This document shows, one piece after another, positions 44,656 through 53,325 of a stretch of DNA of 64,000 nucleotides (positions are counted from its first letter, which is position 1; each line of letters opens with the position of its first letter). The notes beneath the pieces are model-generated. The model was not told the DNA's origin. It saw only the letters and a program-made list of their open reading frames with translations, and ran no database searches. A program made the translations under genes and the position numbers. Source of the DNA: Selenomonadaceae bacterium (lineage in GTDB: Bacteria; Bacillota; Negativicutes; Selenomonadales; Selenomonadaceae); contig JAFRRH010000022.1 in assembly GCA_017428215.1 (NCBI GenBank), forward strand, positions 1 to 64,000, given 5' to 3'.

Positions 44656-46275
44656 TTAGGATTTTTCTACCAATTTTTTACCGCTGATTTGATATGTTGT
44701 GTCGTTTACGTGGAAAGTCGTCGCGGTGAAGTCTTTTAAAGTGACAGAGCCTCCGTCAACTTTAAATGTGATTGTGCCCTTAGACGCACTGTAAGATGTC
44801 GTAAATTCGAGATTGTCGAACGTCAGAGTATCTTTGCTATCGAAACCGTAGATAACATCTTTACCGTCGCCGCTTGCGTAGATAAAAGTATCAGCATTCG
44901 CACTACCCCAGAGGCTGTCATTACCTTTACCGCCGCTGATTGTCGCATCAGTGCCGAAGTTGCGGATAGAGTCATTACCAGCATCGCCGTTGATTAAAAC
45001 TTTATTGCTCGCTTGGTTATAAATGTAATCACTGCCGTCGCCACCTAAAATTGTAACATTGTCGGGAGTATCGAGCGTGTCCAAAGAATTCGTCGCTGAG
45101 TTCCATTCTTCCCTAGCGATGTTCCAAATAGTATCGTTGCCCGCGCCGCCGTTAATAGTGTTGTTATCGCCGCCATTTTCGACGACATCGTCATCGTTAC
45201 CCAAGTCGACGAAATTTTTTGTGCCGTTCGTCCTGACATAATCATTGCCCGCGCCGGTGTTTATCGACAATCCGGAATAATCGTTATTTTCGACGTAATC
45301 TCTTCCGCTCGTGCCTGTGATTTTGGCTTTATTTTTTTCGCTACGAATGACATTAAAACTTTCGACATCAGAGACCGAAGCAACCGTATTGATTGGATTA
45401 TCCCAATAACCTCTTAAGAGAATCGAACCGCCGTTGCTCATGTTGAGTGTAGTATCGCCGTTTTCGTAGTTAATAATCGAATCGTTAATGGTAAGCTTGC
45501 CGAGTACGAGCGTATCGTATCTTTGGAAGCCGTCGATAGTATCATTGCCCGCGCTGTAGACATAAACTTTTGGGTTGCCGCCCCAAACTAAATCGTTGCC
45601 CTGACCGCCAACTATTGTAACATTGTCACCGCCAATACCGATTGAATCATTGCCTGCGCCAGCGTTGATTGAGACCTGCGCGGCGTAAATATCAACGTAA
45701 TCATTGCCCGCACCCGCGTTAATCGTGGTTTTATCGCCCCAATTTTCCGCAATATCATTGCCGTCTCCCAAATTGACGAAATTATTTTTTCCGCCCGTCC
45801 TGATATAATCTTTACCTGCGCCCGCGTCGATTGTCACTTTAGAATGATCGTCAGTTTCTATGAAATCTCTTCCGCTCGTGCCCGTAATTTTAGTTTTGCC
45901 CTTGTCGTTACGAATGATATTTACATACCCGACATCGGAGACCGAAGCAACCGTACTTATTGGCAAATCCCAATATTCCTTAAGGGTAATCGAGCCGCCG
46001 TTGCTCAAGGTCAAAGTTACGTCGCCGTTTTCGTAGTTTATAACCGAATCGGTAATAGTAAGCTTGCCGAGTACGAGCGTATTCGACAGCCTAAAGCCTT
46101 CGATTGTGTCGTTACCGCCGCTATAGACATAAGCCATTGCCTCGCCCCAGCTGTTAATGGAATCATTACCTTTGCCGCCTTCGATTGTCACGTTGGAGCC
46201 GCCATTGTTAATTATGTCCGCTTTAGCAGTGCCCGTGATTTTCACGCCGTCCTTGTCATTATTACGATTAGCCAT
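44656..46275 (-). CDS. RTX-like calcium-binding repeat protein (539 aa)
   Basis: A smaller member of the repeat-protein family. It starts directly in repeat sequence (KITGTAKADIINNGGSNVTI). It contains an internal duplication of about 190 residues, each half with GNDTI-GF, TLVLGKLTI, INYENGD, a SNGGSI segment, VASVSDV, and a KITGTSGRD block followed by DAGAGKDYI-type repeats. It ends in the shared C-terminal module SLWGSANADTFIYASGDG to FHVNDTTYQISGKKL. AAGGAG precedes ATG 46275. No signal peptide or enzymatic domain is seen. Confidence 0.82.
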   Translation of the reverse strand: MANRNNDKDGVKITGTAKADIINNGGSNVTIEGGKGNDSINSWGEAMAYVYSGGNDTIEGFRLSNTLVLGKLTITDSVINYENGDVTLTLSNGGSITLKEYWDLPISTVASVSDVGYVNIIRNDKGKTKITGTSGRDFIETDDHSKVTIDAGAGKDYIRTGGKNNFVNLGDGNDIAENWGDKTTINAGAGNDYVDIYAAQVSINAGAGNDSIGIGGDNVTIVGGQGNDLVWGGNPKVYVYSAGNDTIDGFQRYDTLVLGKLTINDSIINYENGDTTLNMSNGGSILLRGYWDNPINTVASVSDVESFNVIRSEKNKAKITGTSGRDYVENNDYSGLSINTGAGNDYVRTNGTKNFVDLGNDDDVVENGGDNNTINGGAGNDTIWNIAREEWNSATNSLDTLDTPDNVTILGGDGSDYIYNQASNKVLINGDAGNDSIRNFGTDATISGGKGNDSLWGSANADTFIYASGDGKDVIYGFDSKDTLTFDNLEFTTSYSASKGTITFKVDGGSVTLKDFTATTFHVNDTTYQISGKKLVEKS

Positions 46276-46304
46276 AAAATCATCTCCTTGAAAAATTTTT
46301 TTTT

Positions 46305-46313
46305 ATTATAGCA
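46305..46313 (-). promoter_or_regulatory. Extended -10 promoter of the 539-residue repeat gene
   Basis: TGCTATAAT on the minus strand is an extended -10 sited directly after the upstream terminator. No clear -35. Confidence 0.45.
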
Positions 46314-46340
46314 TAAAAAAGCCCGCCGCTATCGACGGGC
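46314..46340 (-). terminator. Terminator of the beta-helix repeat gene
   Basis: GCCCGTCGATAGCGGCGGGC on the minus strand forms a stem-loop followed by a T run. Confidence 0.85.
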
Positions 46341-46363
46341 AAAAAATTTTTTAACCGCGCAGA

Positions 46364-48817
46364 TTATTTCTTGACGAGCTTGGAGCCGCTGATTTGATAC
46401 GTGTCGTCGTTAACGTGGAAAGTTGTTGCAGTGAATTCTTTTAACGTTACAGAGCCGCCGTCAACTTTAAAGGTGATTGTGCCCTTAGACGCGCTGTAAG
46501 AAGTGGTAAATTCGAGATTGTCGAACGTTAGAGTATCTTTGTTCTCGAAGCCGTAGATAATATCTTTACCGTCGCCGCTTGCGTAATAGAAAATATCAGA
46601 GCCGGAGCCGCCCCATAACGAATCATTGCCTGTGCCGCCCGCGATTGAATCATTTCCGGAGCCGCCGTAAATGCTATCTTTACCTGCGCCGCCAATTAAT
46701 GAATCTGCGCCGTTGCCGCCGTTCAATTTGTCGTTACCAGCATTGCCGTAAAGTATATCTGCGCCGTCATTGCCAACGAGCGAATCATTTCCGGAGCCGC
46801 CGATAATTGAATCCGCACCTGCACCGCCAATCAATGAATCTGCACCGTTGCCGCCGTTCAATGTGTCGTCGCCAGCGTTGCCGTAAAGTATATCTGCGCC
46901 GTCATTGCCGACGAGCGAATCATTTCCTGAACCGCCGATAATATAATCAGCACCTGCGCCACCAATTAATGAATCTGCACCGTTGCCGCCGTTCAGAGTG
47001 TCATCGCCGGAATTGCCGTAAAGAATATCTGCGCCGTCATTGCCAACGAGCGAATCATTACCTGAACCGCCGATAATTGAATCAGCACCTGCGCCGCCAA
47101 TTAATGAATCTGCGCCGTTGCCGCCGTTCAATGTGTCGTTACCAGCGTTGCCGTAAAGTATATCGTTGCCAGCATTACCTACGATTGAATCATTGCCCGT
47201 GCCGCCGTAAATGCTATCTTTATTACTTGAGCCGCTTATAGTATCGTTGCCGCTTCCGCCGTCGATGGTAACGTATTTACCAGTGTTAATTATATAATCT
47301 TTACCGGTGCCGCCCTCGATTGTGACGTAATTTCCGCTGTTGATAAGTTCATCGGCATCTGCGCCACCAAAAATTGAAGCTCTAGCACCGCTGTTATTAA
47401 TGGAGTCATTGCCAGCCGCGCCGTCAATCGTGACACGCGAGCCGGTATTTTTAATTGTATCAGCAAGCGCAGTACCAGTTATCAGCGTGCTTTTCGTGCT
47501 GTTAGTAAAATTAAGCGGGCTTTCTTCGTCGCTTTCAGTCGTGCCGGTTACTTCCGTGCCGTTCTCGTAAAGTTTATAACTGCCCGTGATTACATTAGCC
47601 GCAGTGCCTTCAAAGTCGCTGATATAAGTGTCGCCTGTCAAGTACCATTTGCTTGACGAGTCCAAACTTACATTAACGGTACCCACGTCGCTTGAAACGG
47701 CAGTGCCTTTTGCATTGGTAATGGAGCCGCTGATATTTCCCGTGAACGTCGTCGAGTCGGTAAGGTTGAGCGTCAAGGTTGAATCGTCGCCAACTAAAAT
47801 ATCGCCCTCCAAAGTTTGTGCACTTGCGTTCAGCGTGGCAATATTCGACGCGCCGCTCCAACCGTCATCACACACACTCAAAAGAACGCCGTCGCCGCTA
47901 TCGTTAATCGTGACGCCGTTAAGATTTATAACTGCGCTGGTGTTGGTTACGTGGAAGACGTGCCCTTTAGTGTTGTTAATTGTTCCGCCCGTCATGGAGA
48001 AAGTTGAAGTACCGCTATCCGCGTCGCCTGACATCGATTGATAAATCATAATCGCATCGTTAAAGGTTGCGTTGCCGTTAATGGAATCATTGCTTGCCGT
48101 CAAGGTGCAATTCGTGAGCGCGACGGAATTTTTACCTTCAATACAGACGCCTTCGGAGTGATTAGAAGTTAAAGTTGCGTCGCTTACGACAATATCAGCT
48201 GTAGAATAAATCGCGGGGGAACCGACGCCGCTTGACGTGTAAGAACCGCCGCTGACAGTCACGGAGCCGCCGCCTCTATCAGTTCTAATCGGCGCGGAAG
48301 AATTGCCGGTCGTCGTGATAGTTAAATTGCTAGCCTTCATAACGCCGCCGCCAGTCGTCATGATACCGCCGCCATTATCGCCCGTCGTCTTAATTGTCGT
48401 GTTTGCAATGATAACGGTTGTACCGTCGCCCGACGCGCCATTTTGTCCGCCGTTGCCGCCGTACGAAAAGACGCCGTTTGCTCCCTTAGCAGTCGCAGTG
48501 ACAGTTCCGCCCGTGATTGACGTTGTGCCGCCGCCCATAGCCATGACAGCAGAGTTTATGCCGTAAAAGTTGCAGTTATCGCCGCCGTCGGAATCACCGC
48601 TTTTGGTGACAGTCGGACTGACTAACTTAACTGTGCCCGAAGCCGTAATGAGCACGGAATTTTGGTCGGCAGTCGTTGATTTGTAAGTTTTACTTGAATA
48701 TGTTCCCGATGAGGTAATTGAATTCGCCGCGCTGTAAGAAACGGAGCTTGAGGAACTTGAGCCACCTGAACTACCGCTAGGCATATCGGGCGGAGCCGCT
48801 GAATAAAGTTTTTCCAC
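46364..48817 (-). CDS. Beta-helix adhesin-like protein fused to RTX repeats (817 aa)
   Basis: The first about 400 residues are Ser/Gly/Thr-rich with successive short beta rungs (TVTATAKGANGVFSYGG, VMKASNLTITTTGN, GGSVTVSGGSYTSSG, AIYSTADIVVSDATL, MIYQSMSGDADSGTSTF), the pattern of a right-handed parallel beta-helix seen in clostridial adhesin-like proteins. From about residue 445 come RTX repeats, including canonical nonapeptides in a 45-residue tandem repeat, then the family C-terminal module. A Ser-rich segment follows the N-terminus and no Sec signal is present. The start GTG 48817 is the first possible, since a stop lies three codons upstream. Confidence 0.8.
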   Translation of the reverse strand: MEKLYSAAPPDMPSGSSGGSSSSSSVSYSAANSITSSGTYSSKTYKSTTADQNSVLITASGTVKLVSPTVTKSGDSDGGDNCNFYGINSAVMAMGGGTTSITGGTVTATAKGANGVFSYGGNGGQNGASGDGTTVIIANTTIKTTGDNGGGIMTTGGGVMKASNLTITTTGNSSAPIRTDRGGGSVTVSGGSYTSSGVGSPAIYSTADIVVSDATLTSNHSEGVCIEGKNSVALTNCTLTASNDSINGNATFNDAIMIYQSMSGDADSGTSTFSMTGGTINNTKGHVFHVTNTSAVINLNGVTINDSGDGVLLSVCDDGWSGASNIATLNASAQTLEGDILVGDDSTLTLNLTDSTTFTGNISGSITNAKGTAVSSDVGTVNVSLDSSSKWYLTGDTYISDFEGTAANVITGSYKLYENGTEVTGTTESDEESPLNFTNSTKSTLITGTALADTIKNTGSRVTIDGAAGNDSINNSGARASIFGGADADELINSGNYVTIEGGTGKDYIINTGKYVTIDGGSGNDTISGSSNKDSIYGGTGNDSIVGNAGNDILYGNAGNDTLNGGNGADSLIGGAGADSIIGGSGNDSLVGNDGADILYGNSGDDTLNGGNGADSLIGGAGADYIIGGSGNDSLVGNDGADILYGNAGDDTLNGGNGADSLIGGAGADSIIGGSGNDSLVGNDGADILYGNAGNDKLNGGNGADSLIGGAGKDSIYGGSGNDSIAGGTGNDSLWGGSGSDIFYYASGDGKDIIYGFENKDTLTFDNLEFTTSYSASKGTITFKVDGGSVTLKEFTATTFHVNDDTYQISGSKLVKK
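46690..47230. repeat. 135-bp tandem repeat inside the beta-helix/RTX gene
   Basis: Near-identical 135-base units recur (for example the CCGTAAAGTATATC segments near 46747, 46882, 47017 and 47152). Each encodes 45 residues, five RTX nonapeptides such as GGNGADSLI and GGSGNDSLV. Copy number is likely unstable. Confidence 0.85.
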
Positions 48818-48825
48818 AAAAAATC

Positions 48826-48871
48826 AAACCTTTCTTGCGTAAATTACTTATAATAATTTATCGAAAGGTTT
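48826..48871. promoter_or_regulatory. Inverted repeat in the sufD to repeat-gene spacer
   Basis: AAACCTTTC (48826-48834) and GAAAGGTTT (48863-48871) are a perfect 9-bp inverted repeat around an A+T-rich core, followed by TTTTTT on the minus strand. It may be the sufD terminator, or an operator over the next promoter. Confidence 0.45.
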
Positions 48872-48881
48872 TAATAATTTT

Positions 48882-49619
48882 TTAAACGAGCCGCCGTTGA
48901 AGATTATCTAAAAGTTCGCCGCGCAGGTTTTCATCTGAAATTTTTTCTATAACGGGATTAAATGCCGCCTCGACAATCAATCGTTCTGCCTCCGATTTAT
49001 CAAGTCCGCGACTCATCAGATAGAAAATTTTTTCCTCGTCAAGCCGCCCGACGCTTACGGCGTGATGTCCGTCAACTTCGTCCTCTGTGGCAAGCATTAA
49101 CGGTATTGAACGATTGCGCGTCCCCGACGATAGAATTATCACTTCCTCAAGCTCACGACCGGTTGAACCTTTTGCGCCGCGTTGAAAGTCTAACGTTCCG
49201 CGAAAAATTTTGTCGCTCTTGTCAGTCAATGCGCCGCGTACATTCATAATTGCTTGAGTACGCTTGCCGCGCTGTCGAATTACATAATTAAAATCCAATT
49301 TGCGTTTTCCGTCGCCGAAATAAACCGCCTCAAAATCGGCAACAGAATCATCGCCGCGCAGGTCAATTTCCACGTCAGCAGAAAAATCGCCGCGTCCCAA
49401 GTCAGCCGAAATAAATTCAACCCGCGCAGATTTCCCGACAGAAATTTTTATCTTGCGAGCGACATTTTCCGCGCTTAAGTTTACGTCGCTAAAAATTTTC
49501 GTCTCGCCGTCGGGAACATCTATATTTTGCTCTTCAATCTGCGCGGCGGTTTTGAGTTCATTGACGCCGAGCCAACGCCACGTATTGAGCGGAATTTTTC
49601 CCAAGTTTTTTTCGTCCAT
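48882..49619 (-). CDS. sufD: SufB/SufD-family Fe-S assembly scaffold protein
   Basis: SufB/D proteins form the scaffold with ATPase SufC for Fe-S cluster assembly. The 245-residue protein is short for the family, but its second half has the typical beta-helix (SSGTRNRSIPLMLATEDEVDG), HHAVSVGRLDEEKIFYLMSRGL and KSEAERLIVEAAF. ATG 49619 behind GAGGA is chosen because the longer frame overlaps the upstream gene. It lies 10 bases after the DUF4127 gene, not beside sufC, which begins at 63595. Confidence 0.82.
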   Translation of the reverse strand: MDEKNLGKIPLNTWRWLGVNELKTAAQIEEQNIDVPDGETKIFSDVNLSAENVARKIKISVGKSARVEFISADLGRGDFSADVEIDLRGDDSVADFEAVYFGDGKRKLDFNYVIRQRGKRTQAIMNVRGALTDKSDKIFRGTLDFQRGAKGSTGRELEEVIILSSGTRNRSIPLMLATEDEVDGHHAVSVGRLDEEKIFYLMSRGLDKSEAERLIVEAAFNPVIEKISDENLRGELLDNLQRRLV

Positions 49620-49629
49620 AAATTTTTCC

Positions 49630-51195
49630 TCACTTGTCGAAGTCAATTCGGCATTCAAACATGCGGTGCCAGGGATTGGATACGACAAAACTATTCCACT
49701 GCGGAAAATGTTCAACGGCGAACTCGTGCATAAGAATATTTTCGCGCTTAACAACTTCCGGCTCGTATTCTTTAAGGTTCAGAAAAATTTGATAAGGATT
49801 GGGATATTTAGTGAGGTAATCGCCAATTTGGGTGCGAACATTAGCTTGATACGCCCAATCGTCGAGATAACGGGTAACTAGGAGCCTGTCAATCGAATGG
49901 CGATTCATTTTTTTTGCGAGAATTCCAGTGCCTATTGCGAATCCGGAAGTATTTGTCGCAGTGTTCCAGCCGCCAAAAGCTTGCAACTTGAACAGCAAAT
50001 TTTTTTCTTCGAGTTGCGCCATAAGGAAATTATCTGCGCCGTTGGCGTCAATAATATCAGCGACACCGACAGGCAAATTTTTATTAACGGCGTCCTCAAC
50101 CATATCGGCGAAGTATTTAGCGTTGCGAGCGAAATATTTTTCCTGTTGCTTAGTCAAAGGTACCGGCGGGCAGGAATTGTACGGTTCGTAAGTTTTGCCT
50201 TTTGGGTCGGTGTTTACGAGCAGGACAAAATCAGCGCGTTGAGGATTGGGAACGAACATGCCGCCGGCGATTAAAATTTCGTCGCGAATCGAATCGCCAA
50301 TTTGCTCGTCGGAATAACTCGGAACGGTTTTTGCACCGACGCCGCGATTAAATTGGACATTTACGAATGGCAAATTTCCCGTCAAATCATTAACGGCACG
50401 GGTTAAAAGCAACATTGCGAATTCGTCAATTCCTGCGTGCGATTGAGCTTTGGTTTTCGGAATATTTTCCATGTAGGCTAAAAGTTGGCGATTTTCGCGG
50501 TGTGTTTGACAGAGCGGAGCATTATCGTCGCGCCCGATGATAAAAAAGTTTATTATCTCGTCGTGAGTGAAGTCTAAAAGTTTTTTGGTGGCTGAAAGAT
50601 TTTTTACACGACGAGCAAACCAATCATCCAAAATTTCGTCGGGAATAGCTTTTTCAAGTTCAGCGAGATATTTTTTCTCCGCGCCGTTTAGCTTGGAAAT
50701 TTCTTGCTTATCTAAAAGTCTTGTGAGCTGAAAAATCTGCGTGCCGTATTGTCCGTAATAAGCTGGTTCTTCGCGGTCGCCGGGCGTTCCAACGTGAGGT
50801 GTACGCATAAGAGAGCCGAAAAGATATAAATTAAGATTCGGATTTTTTTCGCGCAGAGTTTTAAAATTTTCTACGCGGGCAGATAATTCTTCGGCGGAAA
50901 TTTCGTGCGAGCGCGAGGGAATTAATCCGCCGTAAAGCAGAGAATCGGAACCGACGACTGCGGCGTCCGCGAAAGGCGCATTTTCATAGAACCAAGCCCA
51001 AAGTTTGTCGGGTTGAGTTAAAAGTTCAGTCGGCGGAGAAACAATTTCGTAACCGAGTTGCGCGACGACATCGGCGGGTTGTTGAGAGGAAACGGGGCGG
51101 TCGTCGTGCGGTATGAACAAAATTTTTTCAGCAGCATTCGCCGAGCTTGAAAACATTGCTAGCGCGGCAATTAAGATTAAAAATTTTTTCAACAT
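49630..51195 (-). CDS. Exported DUF4127-family protein
   Basis: The 521-residue protein has a Sec signal peptide (cleavage near SANAA) and the DUF4127 hallmarks KILFIPHDDRPVSSQQPADV near the start, GSDSLLYGGLIPSR, and late GFAIGTGILAKKM. The function of this family is not established. It has its own promoter and is followed after 10 bases by sufD. Confidence 0.82.
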   Translation of the reverse strand: MLKKFLILIAALAMFSSSANAAEKILFIPHDDRPVSSQQPADVVAQLGYEIVSPPTELLTQPDKLWAWFYENAPFADAAVVGSDSLLYGGLIPSRSHEISAEELSARVENFKTLREKNPNLNLYLFGSLMRTPHVGTPGDREEPAYYGQYGTQIFQLTRLLDKQEISKLNGAEKKYLAELEKAIPDEILDDWFARRVKNLSATKKLLDFTHDEIINFFIIGRDDNAPLCQTHRENRQLLAYMENIPKTKAQSHAGIDEFAMLLLTRAVNDLTGNLPFVNVQFNRGVGAKTVPSYSDEQIGDSIRDEILIAGGMFVPNPQRADFVLLVNTDPKGKTYEPYNSCPPVPLTKQQEKYFARNAKYFADMVEDAVNKNLPVGVADIIDANGADNFLMAQLEEKNLLFKLQAFGGWNTATNTSGFAIGTGILAKKMNRHSIDRLLVTRYLDDWAYQANVRTQIGDYLTKYPNPYQIFLNLKEYEPEVVKRENILMHEFAVEHFPQWNSFVVSNPWHRMFECRIDFDK

Positions 51196-51223
51196 TGAGC
51201 ATTCCTCCTAAAATTTTTAGGAA

Positions 51224-51252
51224 AGAATATCACGTAAAAATAAATTTAGCAA
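51224..51252 (-). promoter_or_regulatory. Promoter of the DUF4127 gene
   Basis: On the minus strand TTGCTA (51252-51247) and TATTCT (51229-51224) are separated by 17 bases, 28 bases before the start. Confidence 0.5.
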
Positions 51253-51320
51253 CACGGCAGGTAAAATCCGACGTTGCGTAGAAATTTAGTAAGAACTTTT
51301 CGTGGAAGGAGATTGATAAA

Positions 51321-51788
51321 GTGGATGCAAAACTGGTCAATCCAATAATCGATGCATTCATAGAAGTAATGCCGCAAATGGGCTTTCCAATGCCCAGACG
51401 ACAGAGAATTTATTTGCAAGACAGAAACGTTATAAGCAATGGTGTAACGCTGACGGTTGGTTTTACGAGACAAATGCGCGGCAAAGTTGTCTACAACATG
51501 ACGATAGACACTGCTCGCTATATTGCCTCGACGATGATGTTGGGTGTGCCCGTTGAAAGATTTAATGATTTGGCGCAAAGTGCTCTTCGCGAAATGTCAA
51601 ACATGCTCACCGCCCGCGCAGCCACGTATTTTACGCAATTAGGAGTTGACGTTGACATAACCACGCCGCAACTTACCATTGAGGAAGATTACACGATTAA
51701 AATCAGCGACGCACAATATCTAACCGTCGAAATGGAAGTTGGTGGACACAAGGTAGAAATTGCCCTTGCCGTCGAGCGTACGGCTTAA
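51321..51788 (+). CDS. CheX-like chemotaxis phosphatase-family protein
   Basis: This 155-residue protein matches the CheC/CheX/FliY fold, which dephosphorylates CheY-type receivers. The single phosphatase motif E-x2-N is at Glu91-Asn94 (REMSNM). The N-terminus VNPIIDAFIEVMPQMGF and the final GGHKVEIALAVE are typical. It starts at GTG 51321 behind GGAGATTG and is monocistronic. No chemotaxis genes are nearby, so its partner is unknown. Confidence 0.8.
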   Translation: MDAKLVNPIIDAFIEVMPQMGFPMPRRQRIYLQDRNVISNGVTLTVGFTRQMRGKVVYNMTIDTARYIASTMMLGVPVERFNDLAQSALREMSNMLTARAATYFTQLGVDVDITTPQLTIEEDYTIKISDAQYLTVEMEVGGHKVEIALAVERTA

Positions 51789-51800
51789 AATTTTTATAAC

Positions 51801-51836
51801 AAAAAAAGCTCCCGCGCAGGGGGCAAATTTTTTTTT
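51801..51836. terminator. Bidirectional terminator
   Basis: GCTCCC and GGGGGC form a stem with seven A before and nine T after, between the converging cheX-like and membrane protein genes. Confidence 0.8.
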
Positions 51837-53325
51837 ACAAAAATCCGAGCGATAAAACTTTTAAAATCGTTGGGCGCAAGTCGGGATATATCGCCGCAAA
51901 ATTTAAATCGTTCGGGATAAAAAACAGGTTAAGGCATTGCAAAATCGTTACGACGCTCATCAAACATATTACAAAGTTAAATGACTTGTTATCAGATAAA
52001 AAACCAATCGCTATGAAACTTAACAACGAGAGTAGCCAATAAATTTCTAAGCTATAACGCTCCAATAAAAACGGCGTCCAATGAATTTGAAACGCGGTAA
52101 TTAAAATTGACGTGAAAATCAGCGCGAGTATCAGCCCGAATAAATTATTTTTCCACAGCGCGACGATAAATTTTTTCCTTAGTAAGAAAATCGGTAACCA
52201 GAAAAGTACGTATCGAAGAACGCCCGAAGGTTTATTATCGACACGCGGCACATTATTATCAATGCCGAAAAAATTTTGTAGTAAGCCGTCAATCTGCGCG
52301 GATAAATTAAATCGTTCGGAAAATTTCCCGTAAGCGTGTTGGTCGGTGACAGTCAGCTGATACGCTTGCCCGAATTCAAAGACGTTATCAAAACGCAGGT
52401 AATTATAAGCCATTAACGCCGCGCCCGTGATTAGATATGGCACGCTTAGTACGATAAAAATTTTTAGTGGATTGTCCTTAGATAAAAATTTCGGCAGGAA
52501 CGGCAGGACTAAAAAATTTGCTAATGCGACTGTCGGCTTGCAACCGAACGCCAATGCTCCCAACAGTGCGCCGATAAAAATTTCTGCAAAAAATTTTCGT
52601 CGTGAATCATCACACCACGCGGCGCGAGCAAAAAAATAAACACTCCAAACTTCCATGCACAAGCCCGAAGAACTTGCCGTGCAATAGAGCGCAGGTGCCT
52701 CTGTGCAATATGAAATGCTCACCAGCGACAACGTAAACGCCGTTATTAAATATACACCAAATGACATGCGCGGGAAAAATTTTTTAGCAATCAGATAGAA
52801 CAGCGCGAACAGTCCGATTATAAAAAGTGCTACGAAAATTTGCGTCGCGTGATAAGTGGCTAATGATTTGCCGACAATTAATTTATACGGCGTGAAAACT
52901 ATTAATGCAGGTACCGCGCCAAAATAAACATAGTAACGACCTTTATAAAAAGCATGATCCCAGCCACCGGAATTTTCGTCAAGATTTAATTTATCTCTAG
53001 CTTTGGCGTCGTAAGGATTTTCCATTGCCGCTAAACGCGAATCAACGGGCATGTCTAAATAAAGTTGACCTTTTAAAAAGGCGTCTGCTAACAGCTGATA
53101 TTGATTGTGGTGCCTGTGAAGTTCGCCTGTCCAATGAGGATTCCACGCCATAGGCACGACACATAAAGCAATTAAAAACGTCACGACACCTAAGCAAATT
53201 AATTTCTCGCGGCGGGCGATTGAGGAAATTTCTACGTGCAAACTCGACGACGGGCGCAACGTGTACAGCAGAAAAATTATTCCCGCCCAAAATATTAGCC
53301 CCGCCAAAAAATATGTTCCCTGCAT
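51835..53325 (-). CDS. Polytopic membrane protein, glycosyltransferase GT-C-like
   Basis: The 496-residue protein has about ten to twelve hydrophobic segments with a large loop between the second and third. It has the acidic and aromatic loop AWNPHWTGELHRHHNQYQLLADAF followed by YDAKARDKLNLDENSGGWDHAFYKGRYYVYFG. This layout is common to GT-C mannosyl- or arabinosyltransferase-like proteins but no diagnostic motif is certain. It starts at ATG 53325, touching the stop of the upstream gene, so it is coupled. Confidence 0.65.
   Translation of the reverse strand: MQGTYFLAGLIFWAGIIFLLYTLRPSSSLHVEISSIARREKLICLGVVTFLIALCVVPMAWNPHWTGELHRHHNQYQLLADAFLKGQLYLDMPVDSRLAAMENPYDAKARDKLNLDENSGGWDHAFYKGRYYVYFGAVPALIVFTPYKLIVGKSLATYHATQIFVALFIIGLFALFYLIAKKFFPRMSFGVYLITAFTLSLVSISYCTEAPALYCTASSSGLCMEVWSVYFFARAAWCDDSRRKFFAEIFIGALLGALAFGCKPTVALANFLVLPFLPKFLSKDNPLKIFIVLSVPYLITGAALMAYNYLRFDNVFEFGQAYQLTVTDQHAYGKFSERFNLSAQIDGLLQNFFGIDNNVPRVDNKPSGVLRYVLFWLPIFLLRKKFIVALWKNNLFGLILALIFTSILITAFQIHWTPFLLERYSLEIYWLLSLLSFIAIGFLSDNKSFNFVICLMSVVTILQCLNLFFIPNDLNFAAIYPDLRPTILKVLSLGFL

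Noticed and set aside
40359..47230. The dense periodic DNA repeats as a CRISPR array
   Set aside because: The periodicity is in frame with the encoded protein repeats (57-60 or 135 bases). There are no identical repeats with unique spacers and no cas genes.
36000..48700. Long open frames on the plus strand and in other frames across the repeat genes
   Set aside because: They are shadows of the strongly biased repeat codons in the minus-strand genes. They lack ribosome sites and have no recognisable products.
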